Below are positions 35,701 through 45,999 of a stretch of DNA of 64,000 bases, in pieces. The translations under genes and the position numbers were made by a program. The first letter of the stretch is position 1. Each line of letters begins with the position of its first letter. Below the pieces are notes generated by a model. That model saw nothing but the letters and a program-made list of their open reading frames with translations, was not told the DNA's origin and did not search any database. The stretch comes from Aselliscus stoliczkanus (Eukaryota > Chordata > Mammalia > Chiroptera > Hipposideridae), in the NCBI GenBank assembly GCA_033961575.1, contig CM066730.1, positions 155,895,523 to 155,959,522 on the forward strand, written 5' to 3'.

Positions 35701-38700
35701 GGCTTCCCAAGCCAGCACTTAACCACCGCGCCACTGGGCCGGCCCCTCTCCCTTTTCATCAGTTTCTATTCTCACTCTCTCCCAGGCCCCTCCTACCTTT
35801 CCAGCGGTTCCTTCGAAGCCTCTCTCTGTGCCCCTATTCCTCTGCTTGTCTATTGATGTGAGTATTGCCCAGGCCTCAACCCTTAGCCCTCTTCTCCAGC
35901 TGCATGCTCTGGGATGCCTTCCACGCCACAGATTTAACCACTGTGATGGCTCCCAGGACAGATCCCTGAGTTTTCTCCCCCTCTCCACAGCCGGTTTCTT
36001 GAAATGAGTTGGGCCTCTTTGTTCACCTTCCTTTTCCTCCTTAACCACTGCCCCCTGCTCTCCACCCCCACCCAGAGCACCAACAACCTGTTTATTGCTG
36101 TTCCTTACACGACACCTCAGCAGCATTTGGCATGTGACTCCTCCTTCCTCTGATGAGTATACTCTCCTCTTGGCTTCCATGATTTGATGTGCTTTTGAGT
36201 GTCCCCTACCTGTCTGGTTGCTCCTTCTCAGCCTCTAAGCTAGCCCTTCTTTTTCTGTCCTTCTCTTAAATGTCTAATTCCTCTCCTCACTCTTTATGCC
36301 CACTCTCCTTGCCATCTCATGGACCTCCATGCCTTTGATGACTATTTACATGTTAAGGACTCCGTGTCTCCATCTCCGGCTTAAATGTTTCTCTTGAGTT
36401 CCAGACCCACTGTTTCAGCTGCCTAATAGACACCTTACCCTGCGTGTCCCACAGGAGTCACAGCCTCAACACACTGACACTCAACTACTCATCATTTCCG
36501 CACCCAAACCTGCTCTTCCTCCTGTGGTCCCTCTCTCAGTAAAGAGCCGTCAGCTATCCTGTCACCCAAACCCAACGCCTCCAAGTCACCCTCCATTGTA
36601 CTCTACCCGACCTCACCTAGTCTTGTCTGGCCTGAATATCTTACATGTCTTCTCCCTCCCATCCAACCCACCCTCTCTACAATAGAGTGATCTTCCTAAA
36701 GTGCAATCCTGACCATGCCTATTATGATTCTTTTTTTTTTTTTTTAAGAAATTTTATTGGGAAACAGTGTGTTTTTCCAGGACCCATCAGCTCCAAGTCA
36801 AGTAGTTGTTTCAATCTAGTTATGGAGGGCGCAGCTCCGTGGCCCATGTGGGAATTGAACTGGCAACCTTGGTGTTATAAGTCTGCGCTCTAACCACCTG
36901 AGCTAACCAGCCACCCACCATGCCTCTTATTTTAAACCCACAGTGATTCCTTATTGCCTTTAGGATAATGTCCACACTCCTCTGTCTGCATTTAAGATCC
37001 TTCGCTGTCTGGGCCCTGCTTCCCTCTCCAGCTTCAGGTCCAACCACTGACTCCAGGTTCCAGCCATGTTGAATTAATTTCAGATGCCCACGTGTGCCAC
37101 ACTTTTTCTTGCTGTGTCACTGACCGATCTGAGGGAAAATGCACTCAGAGATTTTGTTGGTTGAATGGGAGGCAGGTGGCAGCATTCTGAGTAGGCTTTT
37201 TGCAAATCTGCCCTTAAGGAAAGTGGTAAGGAAGGAAAAAATAATTATGAACATAGCTGTAGAGGCTGCAAATGGGCCACCTGGATGACTTCAGTGATTG
37301 AAACCAAGGCAAAAACCTAGAGGGAGCATTCATTTCAACAATGAATTAAGTAAAAGCCTTGAGTAAGAGGAGTTAATATCTTTGAAGTAGAAATGGTACC
37401 TAATGTCTACAGTGATTTATTCATTTGCAATATAGCTGAATAAAGGCCCCAAGTGGAAAAATAATCCCAAGGGCTCTCTCATGATTCCAAGATAACATTT
37501 GGAATAATTTTCCTCTTGTAATAAAGCAACAAGAACAATATTCATTTTTTAATTTATTGATTAATTAAATAGCATTGACTCTATACAAATAAATTCTATG
37601 TGTTAAAAAAATCAGTCTAGCCCTACTATGAGTTTCCATGTCAGCTCCTATTGTCCTAACCCTGGCCCTCAAACCCCCTTCTCTGTGCCTGGAACACATA
37701 CTGGCTGTGAGGTCTTGTTCAAGTAATTTAACTTCTCTGTTTCCTCATCTGTAAAAATGAGGATTCAAAAGAAAATAATAATACCTACCTCGTGGGTTGT
37801 AAGGATTAAACGAGTCAATACCCCTAAAGCACTGAGAGCAGTGCCTGCCACAGAATAAGTGTTCAACATCCAGTAATCAGCTGCCATTATTATGATTATG
37901 ATTTTGTTCTTACTGTTGATTTGTTATTCTCCTTTTCCCTTCTGCTCACCTTCCAACCCCTTACTCTTTCTCCTGTTCCGAAATCAGGGCCCATTCCTGG
38001 AGCAGGTGTTCCTCCCAACAGCCTTCCCAAGTGGGCATCCTCGTCTCCCTTTTACAGGGGTGGGAAGCGAGGCACTCAAGATGCAGTGTTTTGCCCAGAG
38101 TCACAGGCTGGGGATGTGGCTCCAGGTCCAGTGACTTTGAAACCCTGAGCTCTGGGTTTTGCATGATGTCCTGCCATTTTTTTTCCCGATTCCCCCAGCT
38201 TTCTGCCTCCAGCCTGGATCTATAGCTCCTCGCTGCCTGGCTCCTCCTAAGTGACTCATAACTACTCTCCTTACTTCTCAACTCGCTTTCCTGCCCATGG
38301 GCCTCTTTTAGTGACTGGCCCCGCCACTCACTCATACCCCAGGCCAGAATGCTGGGACTCACCCCAGACTCCTCCCCCTCCTGTCAGTCACCGTGGCCTA
38401 CTGGTTGTATTCCCTAAGCATCTCTGAAATCTTTTTCTCTCCATCTCCACTGAACCGAATTTTAAGACTCTCTCACCTGGATGGCCTGATGGTCAACTTC
38501 CTTCCACATGGTTCTTCAGTCTCTGGTCTCCACCCAGGCTGTCAGAAGAACCTTTCCAACATGTCAGTCAGACCAGGTCTTGCTCCCGCTTAAAACTTGC
38601 CCATGGCTCCCTGTCAGCTCATCAGCTCTCAGGAAGGTCCCAAGAAAAACTCTGCAAAACCAGGGTCCTGTGGCCAAAATGTTTGGGAAATGCAACTCTC

Positions 38701-41700
38701 TCTGTCCCCGTGGTGGAGAGACACTCGGCACAGGAGCATAAGAAAGGGTGAAAGAAGTAAAGAACCTTGTTTAGCCTTGTTGGACCGCATGGTTCTCAGT
38801 CTTCCCTGAATCAGTGACCTTTTCTCCATAATTCCCTATGAACATCGAGGAGAATCATGTTCCAAAGAATATTCTTTGGGAAATGCTGACTGGCAGGATC
38901 AAATGCAAGCTGCTTAGCATGATAGAAAAGGCCCTTCAAGAAAGAATCCTTAGGGCCGGCCGAGTGGCTCAGTTGGTTAAGAGCTCGCTCAAGAGTGCGA
39001 GCGGAGCTCTGAGCAACAGCAGTTCAATGCCCAGCCCGAGCTGAGCTGCTGCTGAGCTGCCAACAGGTGGCAGGATGGCTCAGCTAAAAAAAAAATAAAG
39101 ATAGGACTCCTTATCTTTTACCACTCCCCTCCCACCCATCTTGCCCCCTACATTATCTGCTATTCCCCTTTGGCTGTTTTACACCTCTGCAGTACTTCTC
39201 CTAGAGGACCCTTATCTCTATTTCCTAATGAACAAATGTCTACTAACTTCTGGAGTTCGCCCAAATGGCACCTCCTTTGTCACTCTTTCCGGCTCTTCTT
39301 TTTGGGTCCCTTATTGCTTGGTCTTGTGACTGTGAGCATTTGCCTGTCTGTGGATCTGTCTGCGTCACTGAAAGATCAGTGAAGTGGCCAGGCATCTTTG
39401 TCCCCAGCGCTCACACTGCATGAGGTACCTAGGAGCGGCTCAGTGAGTGTTGGTTAAACAAGTAGAGGAGACTTGCTTCTGGGGCTGGGGACCACATCGT
39501 CTCAAAGGTTGGTTCTGAGCCAGCGTTTCTCAGCCTGAGCACCATTGACAGTTTGAACCAGAGAATTCGCTCTGGGGACTGCCCCATGCACTGTAGGATG
39601 TTTAGTGGCATTTTTGGCGCCTCTCCCCTAGACACCAGTTGCAACCCTGGTCTCCAGTATGACAATAAAAAATGTCTTTAGACATTGCCAAATGTTCCCT
39701 GAGGAGCAAAATTGTTCCTGGTTAAGACCACCATTCTAGACATAGGTTTATTCCAGCTATCTTCCTGTCTCTGGGCAGGTGATCTTTTTCTCAGATAGTT
39801 TAATCTATTACAGCAAAACCTTGGATTGCGAGTAACTTGGTTTGCGAATGTTCCACAAGATGAGCAAACATTTGTAATACATTTTAACGTGGTAAACGAA
39901 CGATGTTTTGCAATACGAGTAGCTTGTTTCCCGAACGATTTATGCTCACAAATCAAGGTATTACTGTATCCATCTTTTCCTTAAAACTTTCTTAAGGATT
40001 AAAAAAAAAACAACCCTCCTTCCATACTTGAGGCTGAGCTTTTCTTCCTCTGGGGAGGGGAGGGGTCAGTTCCATGAAGGGTGCAGCTTCAGTAGCTTTT
40101 CTGGGGATGGTGTAGTGAGCCTGGAGAGAGAGCTTGTGTTGTGCCTAGAGCTACCGAAGCCTTCAGGATGGATGGGAGCTCTGGCTTCAGGCGTCTGTTC
40201 TCTTGAGAGAGGACACTGGGGAGGTTTATAAAGCAGCCTTGCAGGGAGCTGCCAGCCTGGCCTGTGCTTTCTGCGAAGCACATTCATCCCGTAGAAGGAA
40301 ACTCCCATCTCCTCACTTCTCATCCTTGTGGGAGCCTGGGAAAGACAGAGGTCTCTCCTACAGCCACCTTCTCACCCTTGTTCCACCCTTGCAGTCAGCG
40401 CCGAGGGGAGCCAGGCCTGTGCCAAAGGCTGTGAGCTTTGCTCTGAGGTCAACGGCTGCCTCAAGTGCTCGCCCAAGCTGTTCATCCTGCTGGAGAGGAA
40501 CGACATCCGTCAGGTGGGCGTCTGCTTGCCGTCCTGCCCTCCCGGATACTTCGATGCTCGCAACCCCGACATGAACAAGTGCATCAGTGAGTGTGGGCAG
40601 GGCTGCAGAAGGGCACCAGAGGCTCTGGATACTGGAGGAGGGTAGTGTGAACTGTTGGTGACGAGCAAGAGGATTAGGTGGGGACCCTGAGGAGGGACGA
40701 TAGGAATTCTGATTCAAGTAGGTGGCCGCTGGCCAGACATCTTCCTCAGTATCCCATCTGCATTTCCAGCTCAGTGTGCCCATATCAGAACTGCACCTCC
40801 TCCCTCCAGACCTGCACCAACCTGTATTCCCACAGATTACTCTGTTCAGGCCGTCCCCCAAACCATCGACCTGATGATAACCAGCCTCTCATTTGTGCCA
40901 TCCCCCATACATCCAATAACCGAATCGTGCCTGCTCCATCTCATTTCTATCCTCCTGCCGTTGCCTTACTCAGGCACCTGCCACCTCCCTCCTGGACTAT
41001 TGCAATAGTCTATGTATCTGTCCTCCAACCCTCATCCGATTCCCATCTTTTCTCCACACTGCAGCCAGAAAGATGCTTGTGAGACACACAACCTGTCTCA
41101 TCATACCTCTGCTTAAAAACCATCACTGGCTCTACTGGCTGCAGAGAACTTCAGGCCCCAGTCAGCCTGCTGTCCCCCTCCTTCTCATTCTGTTCCTCTC
41201 TCCCATATCAGCAACAGTTCCATGTGCTTCAAGGCATGTACTGTCACACATCCATCCTGTCTCAGCTGTGACATCCTGGGGGACACGCTGTGAACACAGC
41301 CCAATGAACAAAGCCAAGGCTCCCTCCCATTTGTTCAGTGTCTTGAAGTTTGGAATGCACATCCAGATCTCATGTCCATTGAGCTCAAAACGCCCTTTGG
41401 AGGAAGACAGCGAGGCCTGAAGGGGAAATGACTGGTGCTTTACTCCCAGTTCTACTACCTATTCATTGTGTAACTTTGGGCTCGTTACAGCCTCTCAAAA
41501 CCTCATCTTTAAAACAGGAGCACTGGTTTTTGCCCCTGGGGTTGTTGTGAGAGGCATGTGTAAAGCCCTTTCTGTCTGGTACTCAATAACTGGTAGCTGC
41601 TATTGTTCTTGCTGTATTCCACCTGCAACCAAAACCAGGAATCAGAGCATGAGAGAAGGAAGGAGGGAGAGAGGAGAAGCTGAGATAAAGCCACAGAGGC

Positions 41701-44062
41701 CAGGAGGCACAGAGGAGGGTGCGGTGGGGGTGGGGAGCATGTGAGGTTTCCTGGGACCCTGGGGCTTCCCTCTTGGTCCTCAGGGTATTTGGGATGGGGA
41801 GTTCCTGGCCACACCAGCTCCTGGGAAACTGGCAGCCCAGGCTCCAGGTGCCAGAGACTGGGAGGAAGTTAGCCCCGCCTACAATCAGAGAAGGGAGAGA
41901 TTGTGAAAGACCCTGCCTGTTTCTCCAGCCCTGCAACCCACCCTCCCCCCACTTCCCTAGAGGAGGGAGAGCTGGCAGTAGGGGATCAGGGAGGGACCCA
42001 GTAGTCCAACCAAGGCGGTTCCTGGAACTCACTTGCAGAGGGAGAGGAATTTGCCCTGGGATTGTTTCCCCCTCCTCCAAGCTGATTCTTTCTACCCTGT
42101 TGGAAGAGATCCCGGGTTTGGGGTGTTGTGGAGACCCAGCAATGGGGGAAGAGGGGACCACACAGCCACAATCAGGGAGTCACTGTATCCCTCAATTCAA
42201 CTCTGAGTAGGTGTCCCTCCAGGGTGCCATGAGAGGCCAGGGCCCTCCTTACTCACCCCCACTAATCCCAGAGGGTCCTGCCCTCCTCCTCTGAAACCAG
42301 CTCTCTTGGGCCTCCCCTCGGGTTCCAGGGTTTGGGTTGGGATTAGCTGATCCCAGTCAGTGGCAACTTCAGCCTCCTTGCTCCCCTCCCCCGCGGCCCT
42401 ATCCTTGCCTTTCCCTGCCTCCCAAGACTCCTCTCTTGCATTTCCCAGCTCCAAGCCTGCTCTCAGCATGGGTGGGCCTGGACTGGTGGGCGTTGAGATG
42501 CGGATAAAGGAAAGTGTCCATTCCAGGCTGAGCCCAAAGCCCCCCCTCTGGTCTTCTCCTCAGAATGCAAGATTGAGCACTGCGAGGCCTGCTTCAGCCA
42601 CAACTTCTGCACCAAGTGTAAGGACAGCTTGTACTTGCACAAGGGCCGCTGCTATCCAGACTGTCCCGAGGGCTCTGCAGCTGCCAATGGCACCACAGAG
42701 TGCAGCAGTCCTGGTAAGGCCCCGTGGGTGCTGTGGGCAGAGGGTCCAGGATCCCAGGAAGGCAGGCCAGGGAGAGTGTGGGCTGGAGCACTGGCCAGAG
42801 AAAGCTTACCCACCTCCACCCCCTGGGGTTTCTCTCAGGACTTTTCTGCCCTCTGGGCCTGAGCCCCAGACAAAGAGCAGGTGGGGAGAATACCTCCCCT
42901 GGGACATTCTGGGCCAGGGGAGGAGATGTGACCTCTTCTCCTCTTTTTTCTCTCCCTCTTCCCTCCCTTCCTGCCAGCACAATGTGAAATGAGCGAGTGG
43001 TCTCCGTGGGGGCCATGCTCCAAGAAGAAGAGGCTCTGTGGTTTCCGGAGGGGCTCTGAGGAGCGGACACGGAGAGTGCTCCATGCCCCTGGGGGGGACC
43101 ATGCCATCTGCTCCGACACCAAGGAGACCCGGAGATGTACAGTGCGGAGGACACCTTGTCCTGAGGGTGAGCTGCAACCCCCACCTCCCTGGGGCCAGGG
43201 GTCAGGCACAGCCACCGAGGTGTGACCACCTCTGCTTCCTGCCTGTTGCCCAGGAGAGTGTGTCAGGCCAGGGACAAATGGGGAGCCCCTAACTCAAGAC
43301 CCTATCCTGTGCCAGGTCTTGGCAGAGCCCCAGAACTCTGTGTGGTGGGACCTGGAAACTTCTGTGTCCATATCCTTCCAGTTCCTCCATTTCTTCTGAG
43401 CCTGCAGATGTTGGCACTGGAAGAGCCCTCAGAGGTCAGATGGGAGCGTGGGGAGGGGGGGTGCTGTAACCCAGAGAGGTGTAGTGATTTGACTAAGGTC
43501 ACTCAGCCTACAGTTGGCAATGATGTGGCAGATGGCCCCAGAGGGGGCTGGCGACCATCCTGTCTGTTCTGAAAGCTGCACTGAACATCTTGACCCATTG
43601 GGGTCCAAGGTTCAAGGAAGACATAAGGTAGAGGAGGGTGTCTGGTTCACTGAGGGACAGAAGGTATAAAGGCTCTTGGGACCCCCTCTCAGTACCCATG
43701 TTGCAGGTTTCTCTGAAGTGGCTGATGGCCAGGGGAGGCCGTAAGAAGACCCCGACTGCCAAAGGCAGCATCTGCAGCCTCTTCCCGGCCTCCCCTGCCC
43801 AGCTTCCCCACCACTCCCCTCCTAGGGCCCTTAGCCATGCCCCGGGGCTTGCGGCAGGACATCCTTTATTGACTCTTCCTGCTGTTGGGTTGCAGGGCAG
43901 AAGCGGAGGAAGGGAGGCCAGGGCCGGCGGGAGAATGCCAACAGGAACCCCAGCAGAAAGGAGAGCAAGGAGGCTGGCACAGGCTCTCGGAGACGCAAGG
44001 GCCAGCAACAGCCACAGCAGCAAGGGACGGCGGGGCCACTCACATCGGCAGGACCCACCTAG
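29687..44062 (+). CDS. RSPO1: R-spondin 1, complete coding region in five exons
   Basis: Secreted ligand that strengthens Wnt/beta-catenin signalling by bridging LGR4-6 receptors to the E3 ligases ZNRF3/RNF43, so that Frizzled stays on the cell surface. Coding exons are 29687-29780, 40395-40586, 42564-42713, 42978-43166 and 43896-44062. They total 792 nt (263 residues plus TAG), the length I recall for the human protein. All introns are GT-AG and phase 1, and the frame is intact. Seen in the translation: signal peptide (about 1-20), a basic KGKRQRR stretch, furin-like repeat 1 with R66 and Q71 (known ZNRF3/RNF43 contacts), furin-like repeat 2 with F106 and F110 (known LGR contacts), glycosylation sequon N137-G-T, TSP1 domain with WSPW (W153, W156), and a Lys/Arg/Gln-rich tail (about 208-263). 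Nothing is truncated. The nearest gene downstream is GNL2 on the same strand. Identification is by protein similarity recalled from memory plus synteny. Confidence 0.98.
30185..30401 (-). mobile_element. Second tRNA-headed SINE family, copy 1
   Basis: On the - strand: GGACGGCCGGGTCGCTCAG, 'ttggttagagcgcgtgctct', 'caaggttgctggttcgattc', then 'ctagttgtgg' arms and an A-tail. This is a different family from the gggccggcc-gagtggcgcag SINEs; tRNA-derived and VES-like in style. Confidence 0.85.
31556..31579 (+). repeat. (AAAAC)n A-rich simple repeat
   Basis: Five AAAAC-type units ending in A7; isolated in the RSPO1 intron. Confidence 0.85.
33040..33282 (-). mobile_element. Second-family tRNA SINE that hosts a nested short SINE
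   Basis: The outer element's tRNA head lies at 33282 ('ccaactgagctaacctgcca' read on +) and its A-tail side at about 33040. It is split by the short SINE at 33060-33166. The outer flanks repeat as gagccctaggg at 33028-33038 and 33283-33293. Confidence 0.8.
33060..33166 (-). mobile_element. Short tRNA-headed SINE, copy 2, nested in the tail of an older SINE
   Basis: Head GGGCCGGCCGAGTGGCGTGG at 33166 on the - strand, hairpin module, then a T-run (complement of the A-tail). A tgttgttttgttttttt-type sequence stands on both sides, which is the A/T tail of the host SINE duplicated at insertion. Confidence 0.88.
34981..35089 (-). mobile_element. Short tRNA-headed SINE, copy 3
   Basis: Same head (GGGCCGGCCGAGTGGCACGG on -), hairpin module and A-tail (T-run 34982-34995). 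Flanks are pyrimidine-rich, so the duplication cannot be read cleanly. Confidence 0.92.
35286..35745 (-). mobile_element. Long tRNA-headed SINE, copy 3, with a 12-bp target-site duplication
   Basis: Same structure as 20801-21255 with high identity. Flanked by ctctcccttttc at 35274-35285 and at 35746-35757. Confidence 0.93.
36731..36916 (-). mobile_element. Second tRNA-headed SINE family, copy 2
   Basis: Shares 'ctccaagtcaagtagttg', 'tctagttatggagggcgcag', 'gaattgaactggcaacct' and 'ctctaaccacctgagctaac' with the 30185-30401 element. The flanks accatgcctattat and accatgcctcttat form a near-perfect duplication. Confidence 0.88.
36920..37090 (+). mobile_element. L2 LINE fragment
   Basis: 'cagtgattccttattgcctt', 'taggataatgtccacactcc', '...gatccttcgctgtctgggccct' (split): L2 3' region, interrupted just upstream by the SINE at 36731-36916. 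Confidence 0.65.
37690..37900 (+). repeat. MIR SINE, near full length
   Basis: 'actggctgtgaggtcttgtt', 'taacttctctgtttcctcat', 'ctgtaaaaatgaggattc', 'gaataagtgttcaacatcc'. Confidence 0.85.
38953..39100 (+). mobile_element. Variant tRNA-headed SINE with a GAGCTGAGCTGC tail
   Basis: Head GGGCCGGCCGAGTGGCTCAG, then 'gttggttaagagctcgctc', but a different 3' part (cccgagctgagctgctgctg ... aggatggctcagct) before an A-tail. Distinct from both the short and long classes. Confidence 0.85.
39521..39735 (+). mobile_element. MER5A-like hAT-Charlie MITE
   Basis: 'cagcgtttctcagcctgagc', 'accattgacagtttgaacca', 'catgcactgtaggatgttta', 'aatgtctttagacattgcca', and an end complementary to the start. The flanking octamers (ttctgagc, ttctagac) resemble an 8-bp duplication. 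Confidence 0.8.
39811..39966. mobile_element. 156-bp Tigger/pogo-type non-autonomous transposon
   Basis: Ends cagcaaaaccttggattgcg (left) and, as complement of the right end, cagtaataccttgatttgtg form diverged inverted repeats. TA flanks both sides (39809-39810, 39967-39968). The internal part repeats the 'tgcgagtaacttgg'/'aatacgagtagcttg' theme. No transposase. Confidence 0.8.
40395..40586 (+). CDS. RSPO1: RSPO1 coding exon 2 (furin-like repeat 1)
   Basis: Encodes residues 32-95 and the first base of codon 96. The cysteine spacing [17 protein letters not shown] and later [11 protein letters not shown] is furin-like repeat 1 of R-spondins. R66 and Q71, the residues that contact ZNRF3/RNF43 in the known structures, are both present, so ligase binding should be kept. 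The acceptor is a long pyrimidine tract ending in CAG at 40394; the donor is gtgagt at 40587. Confidence 0.97.
40587..42563 (+). other. RSPO1: RSPO1 intron 2 (between the furin-like repeat exons)
   Basis: About 2.0 kb, GT-AG. Contains an L2 stretch at about 40930-41170 and a MIR at about 41440-41620; the remainder is unique and moderately GC-rich. No extra exon supported. Confidence 0.8.
41440..41620 (+). repeat. MIR SINE
   Basis: 'cattgtgtaactttgggctc', 'aaacctcatctttaaaacag', 'gtactcaataactggtagct'. Confidence 0.8.
42564..42713 (+). CDS. RSPO1: RSPO1 coding exon 3 (furin-like repeat 2)
   Basis: Encodes the rest of codon 96 to residue 145. It carries furin-like repeat 2 ([18 protein letters not shown]) with F106 and F110, the aromatic residues known to insert into the LGR4-6 leucine-rich repeat groove. 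The sequon N137-G-T near the end is the known N-glycosylation site. Acceptor CAG ends at 42563; donor gtaagg starts at 42714. Confidence 0.97.
42978..43166 (+). CDS. RSPO1: RSPO1 coding exon 4 (TSP1 domain)
   Basis: Encodes about residues 146-208, a thrombospondin type 1 repeat. WSPWGPC carries the two tryptophans (W153, W156) that are C-mannosylated in R-spondins. The domain binds heparan sulfate, and the exon is rich in Arg/Lys. Residues 161-164 read KKKR, where the human protein as I recall it has KKQQ. The preceding intron is only 264 bp. Acceptor CAG ends at 42977; donor gtgagc starts at 43167. Confidence 0.97.
43167..43895 (+). other. RSPO1: RSPO1 intron 4
   Basis: 729 bp, GT-AG; holds a small MIR remnant (-) at about 43470-43510. 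Nothing else seen. Confidence 0.8.
43896..44062 (+). CDS. RSPO1: RSPO1 coding exon 5 (basic C-terminal tail and stop)
   Basis: Encodes residues 209-263 and the TAG stop at 44060-44062. The tail is low complexity and strongly basic ([26 protein letters not shown]), as is usual for R-spondins, and helps hold the protein on heparan sulfate. The glutamine run is broken by a proline. Acceptor ttgcag ends at 43895. Confidence 0.96.
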
Positions 44063-44635
44063 GGACATTCTTCAGCTTCCAGGCCCTTGAAGAAAGAGGC
44101 CAGCACTGCTCTGTGTGATGGAAGCTTGACTGAGCTGGAGTGCCGGGGGCAAGACGTACACACACTCTGCATACATACATGGGCGCACGGGCCCCATGTC
44201 CAAACATGCAACCAACATACATGCACATTTGTGCACACACACATACACACACACACTCAAGGCCACTGGAAGACACTTCTATCCCTCGGACATCACGATG
44301 TGAACAGGGCGGGGAAGTGAAGAGGTCATCTCTGCCTGGAACAGAGGGCCCAGCAGCACACCCTTGGTTTGCGATGCTAACCGTGGATTGGCAGAGGGAA
44401 CATTTCCCAGCATCCAGGCCCTGACTTTTGCAGAGTGATGCCTTCTGGAGGAGCTGATAGGATCGTCCCAGAGTGGCAGACCAGCCAAAGTGTGAGGACT
44501 GCTCAGCACCTCCAGCCATGTGACTGTATCATTGGAGAGTATTGTTACACATCCATGGTCCATACCAGGGCTTCCCTGACTCTGAAAACTGCTTAAAGGT
44601 TTATTTCAAATTAAAAACAAAAACCAAATGACAAC
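44063..44635 (+). other. RSPO1: Probable RSPO1 3' UTR
   Basis: Sequence after the stop up to just past the candidate poly(A) signal. It contains a CA-rich microsatellite (44233-44257) and no recognisable transposon, which fits an exonic 3' UTR. The end point is inferred. Confidence 0.5.
44610..44615 (+). terminator. RSPO1: Candidate RSPO1 polyadenylation signal (ATTAAA)
   Basis: ATTAAA lies 548 nt after the stop codon, followed by an A-rich then T-rich stretch. It is the first variant poly(A) signal downstream of RSPO1. A longer 3' UTR ending at a later signal (for example AATAAA near 46316) cannot be excluded. Confidence 0.35.
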
Positions 44636-44809
44636 AGTAGCCACAGGAACCACATTTTTTTTTCCCAGGGTACAGGGATTACAGGGGGAGGGGATATGCA
44701 TGGGAGCCGGAAGGGATGCAGCTGAATTTTCAGAGACCCATAATGCCCTCCTGGACAGAGTAGGAAGAAACTTTGGGGATCCGCAGGGCGGTAGCCAGCT
44801 CTCTTACAC

Positions 44810-44970
44810 CCAGAGTGTGATCTGGGGACCTGCATTCATGTCATCACTGGGCAGCTTGTGAGAAATGAGAATCTCAGGTGCCATCCCAGACCTGGTGGAA
44901 CAGAGTCTGAGTTTTAGCAAGGTTCCAGGCGACCGATGGGCACATTCCAATTTGAGAAGCACTGCTCTGA
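44810..44970 (+). mobile_element. MER20-like hAT fragment
   Basis: 'gagtgtgatctggggacctg', 'gcagcttgtgagaaatgaga', 'ccatcccagacctggtggaa', 'aatttgagaagcactgctct'. Confidence 0.7.
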
Positions 44971-45484
44971 TTACCTCTAAGGATGAAGGGACTTATGTCA
45001 GCTATAGGGGAAGACTTTCCATCTGGGAGAGATGGAGTCTCCATACTGAGTGGCACTCCCGGGGGAGGCAGTGCCACTGGGAGAGCTGGTGACAGTTGGA
45101 CCCAAAGGCAGAACAGTGGATGGAATCACCTCTTAAGATCTTCAGAAGTGTCCACTGGCGGCCATCCATGCACCAGGCTCTGGACTAAATGTTCGAGTTC
45201 TGGAGGGGAGCCCATCATGGGCCTTGCTCCCATGGAACTTAGAGGTTGGTGGGGGTGACAAGTGTGAATTATGTAATCATTCAAATACATGTGTGACTAC
45301 AATTAGGCAGAGTTAAGGGCAAGCAACCACTGGCGCAGACACATAGCAATGAAAGTGAATAAGGTGAATGTAAGTCAAAGGCTTTATCTCAGGGAAGCTT
45401 TACAGAGGAGGTGATATTTGAGCCAAGCTCTCTGTAGGACGAGTAGAAGGAGTTAAGACAAAGAGCAGGAATGGCATTCTCTAC

Positions 45485-45961
45485 CAGTGCTGTCCAAGAG
45501 AAATCTAATATGAGCCATTTATGTAATTAAAAATTTTCTAGTAGTCACATTTAAAGAGTAAAAAGAAATAGTGAAATTAATTTTAATTATATCTTTTATT
45601 GAACCAAACATGCAAGATGTTCATCTTTTTAAATAATCAATATAAAAAAATTAACAAGATCTTTTACATTTTTTTTTGAAACTAACTCTTCAACATTCTG
45701 TGTGTATTTTTACACTTTATAACATATCTTAATTTAGACACTAAACTTTCACCAGAAATACTTGAGTTGAGAAGCAGATTCACAAACTCAAGTTGTTTCA
45801 AGAAGAGTTAAGTTGGCCAATAACTGAATTGAGTGTGTGTTAAATTTTAAATTTCATTAAAATTAAATGACATTAACAATTCATTTCTTCAGTTGCACTA
45901 GCCATATTTCAAGTGCTCACAAGCCACATGTGACTAGTGGCCACTGTATTGGACAGCATAG
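45485..45961. mobile_element. 477-bp hAT-type DNA transposon, non-autonomous
   Basis: Left end agtgctgtccaagag and the complement of the right end atgctgtccaatac form the terminal inverted repeats. The flanking octamers ttctctac (45477-45484) and ttctctgt (45962-45969) fit the 8-bp hAT duplication. AT-rich inside, no transposase frame. Confidence 0.8.
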
Positions 45962-45999
45962 TTCTCTGTAGAGGGTGTAGCACATGCAAATGTCCTGTG

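Larger units (their letters stand above)
29781..40394 (+). other. RSPO1: RSPO1 10.6-kb intron after the signal-peptide exon
   Basis: Bounded by gtgagt at 29781 and ttgcag at 40394. Mostly repeats: at least seven lineage-specific SINE insertions, L2-type stretches at about 36550-37090, 38490-38640 and 39140-39440, a MIR at 37690-37900, a MER5A-like element and a Tigger-type element. No exon or other gene can be supported inside it. Confidence 0.85.

Noticed and set aside
41583..43229. Long - strand open frames overlapping RSPO1 exons 3-4
   Set aside because: They run opposite the conserved RSPO1 exons and cross its introns; they are GC-driven shadows without domains.
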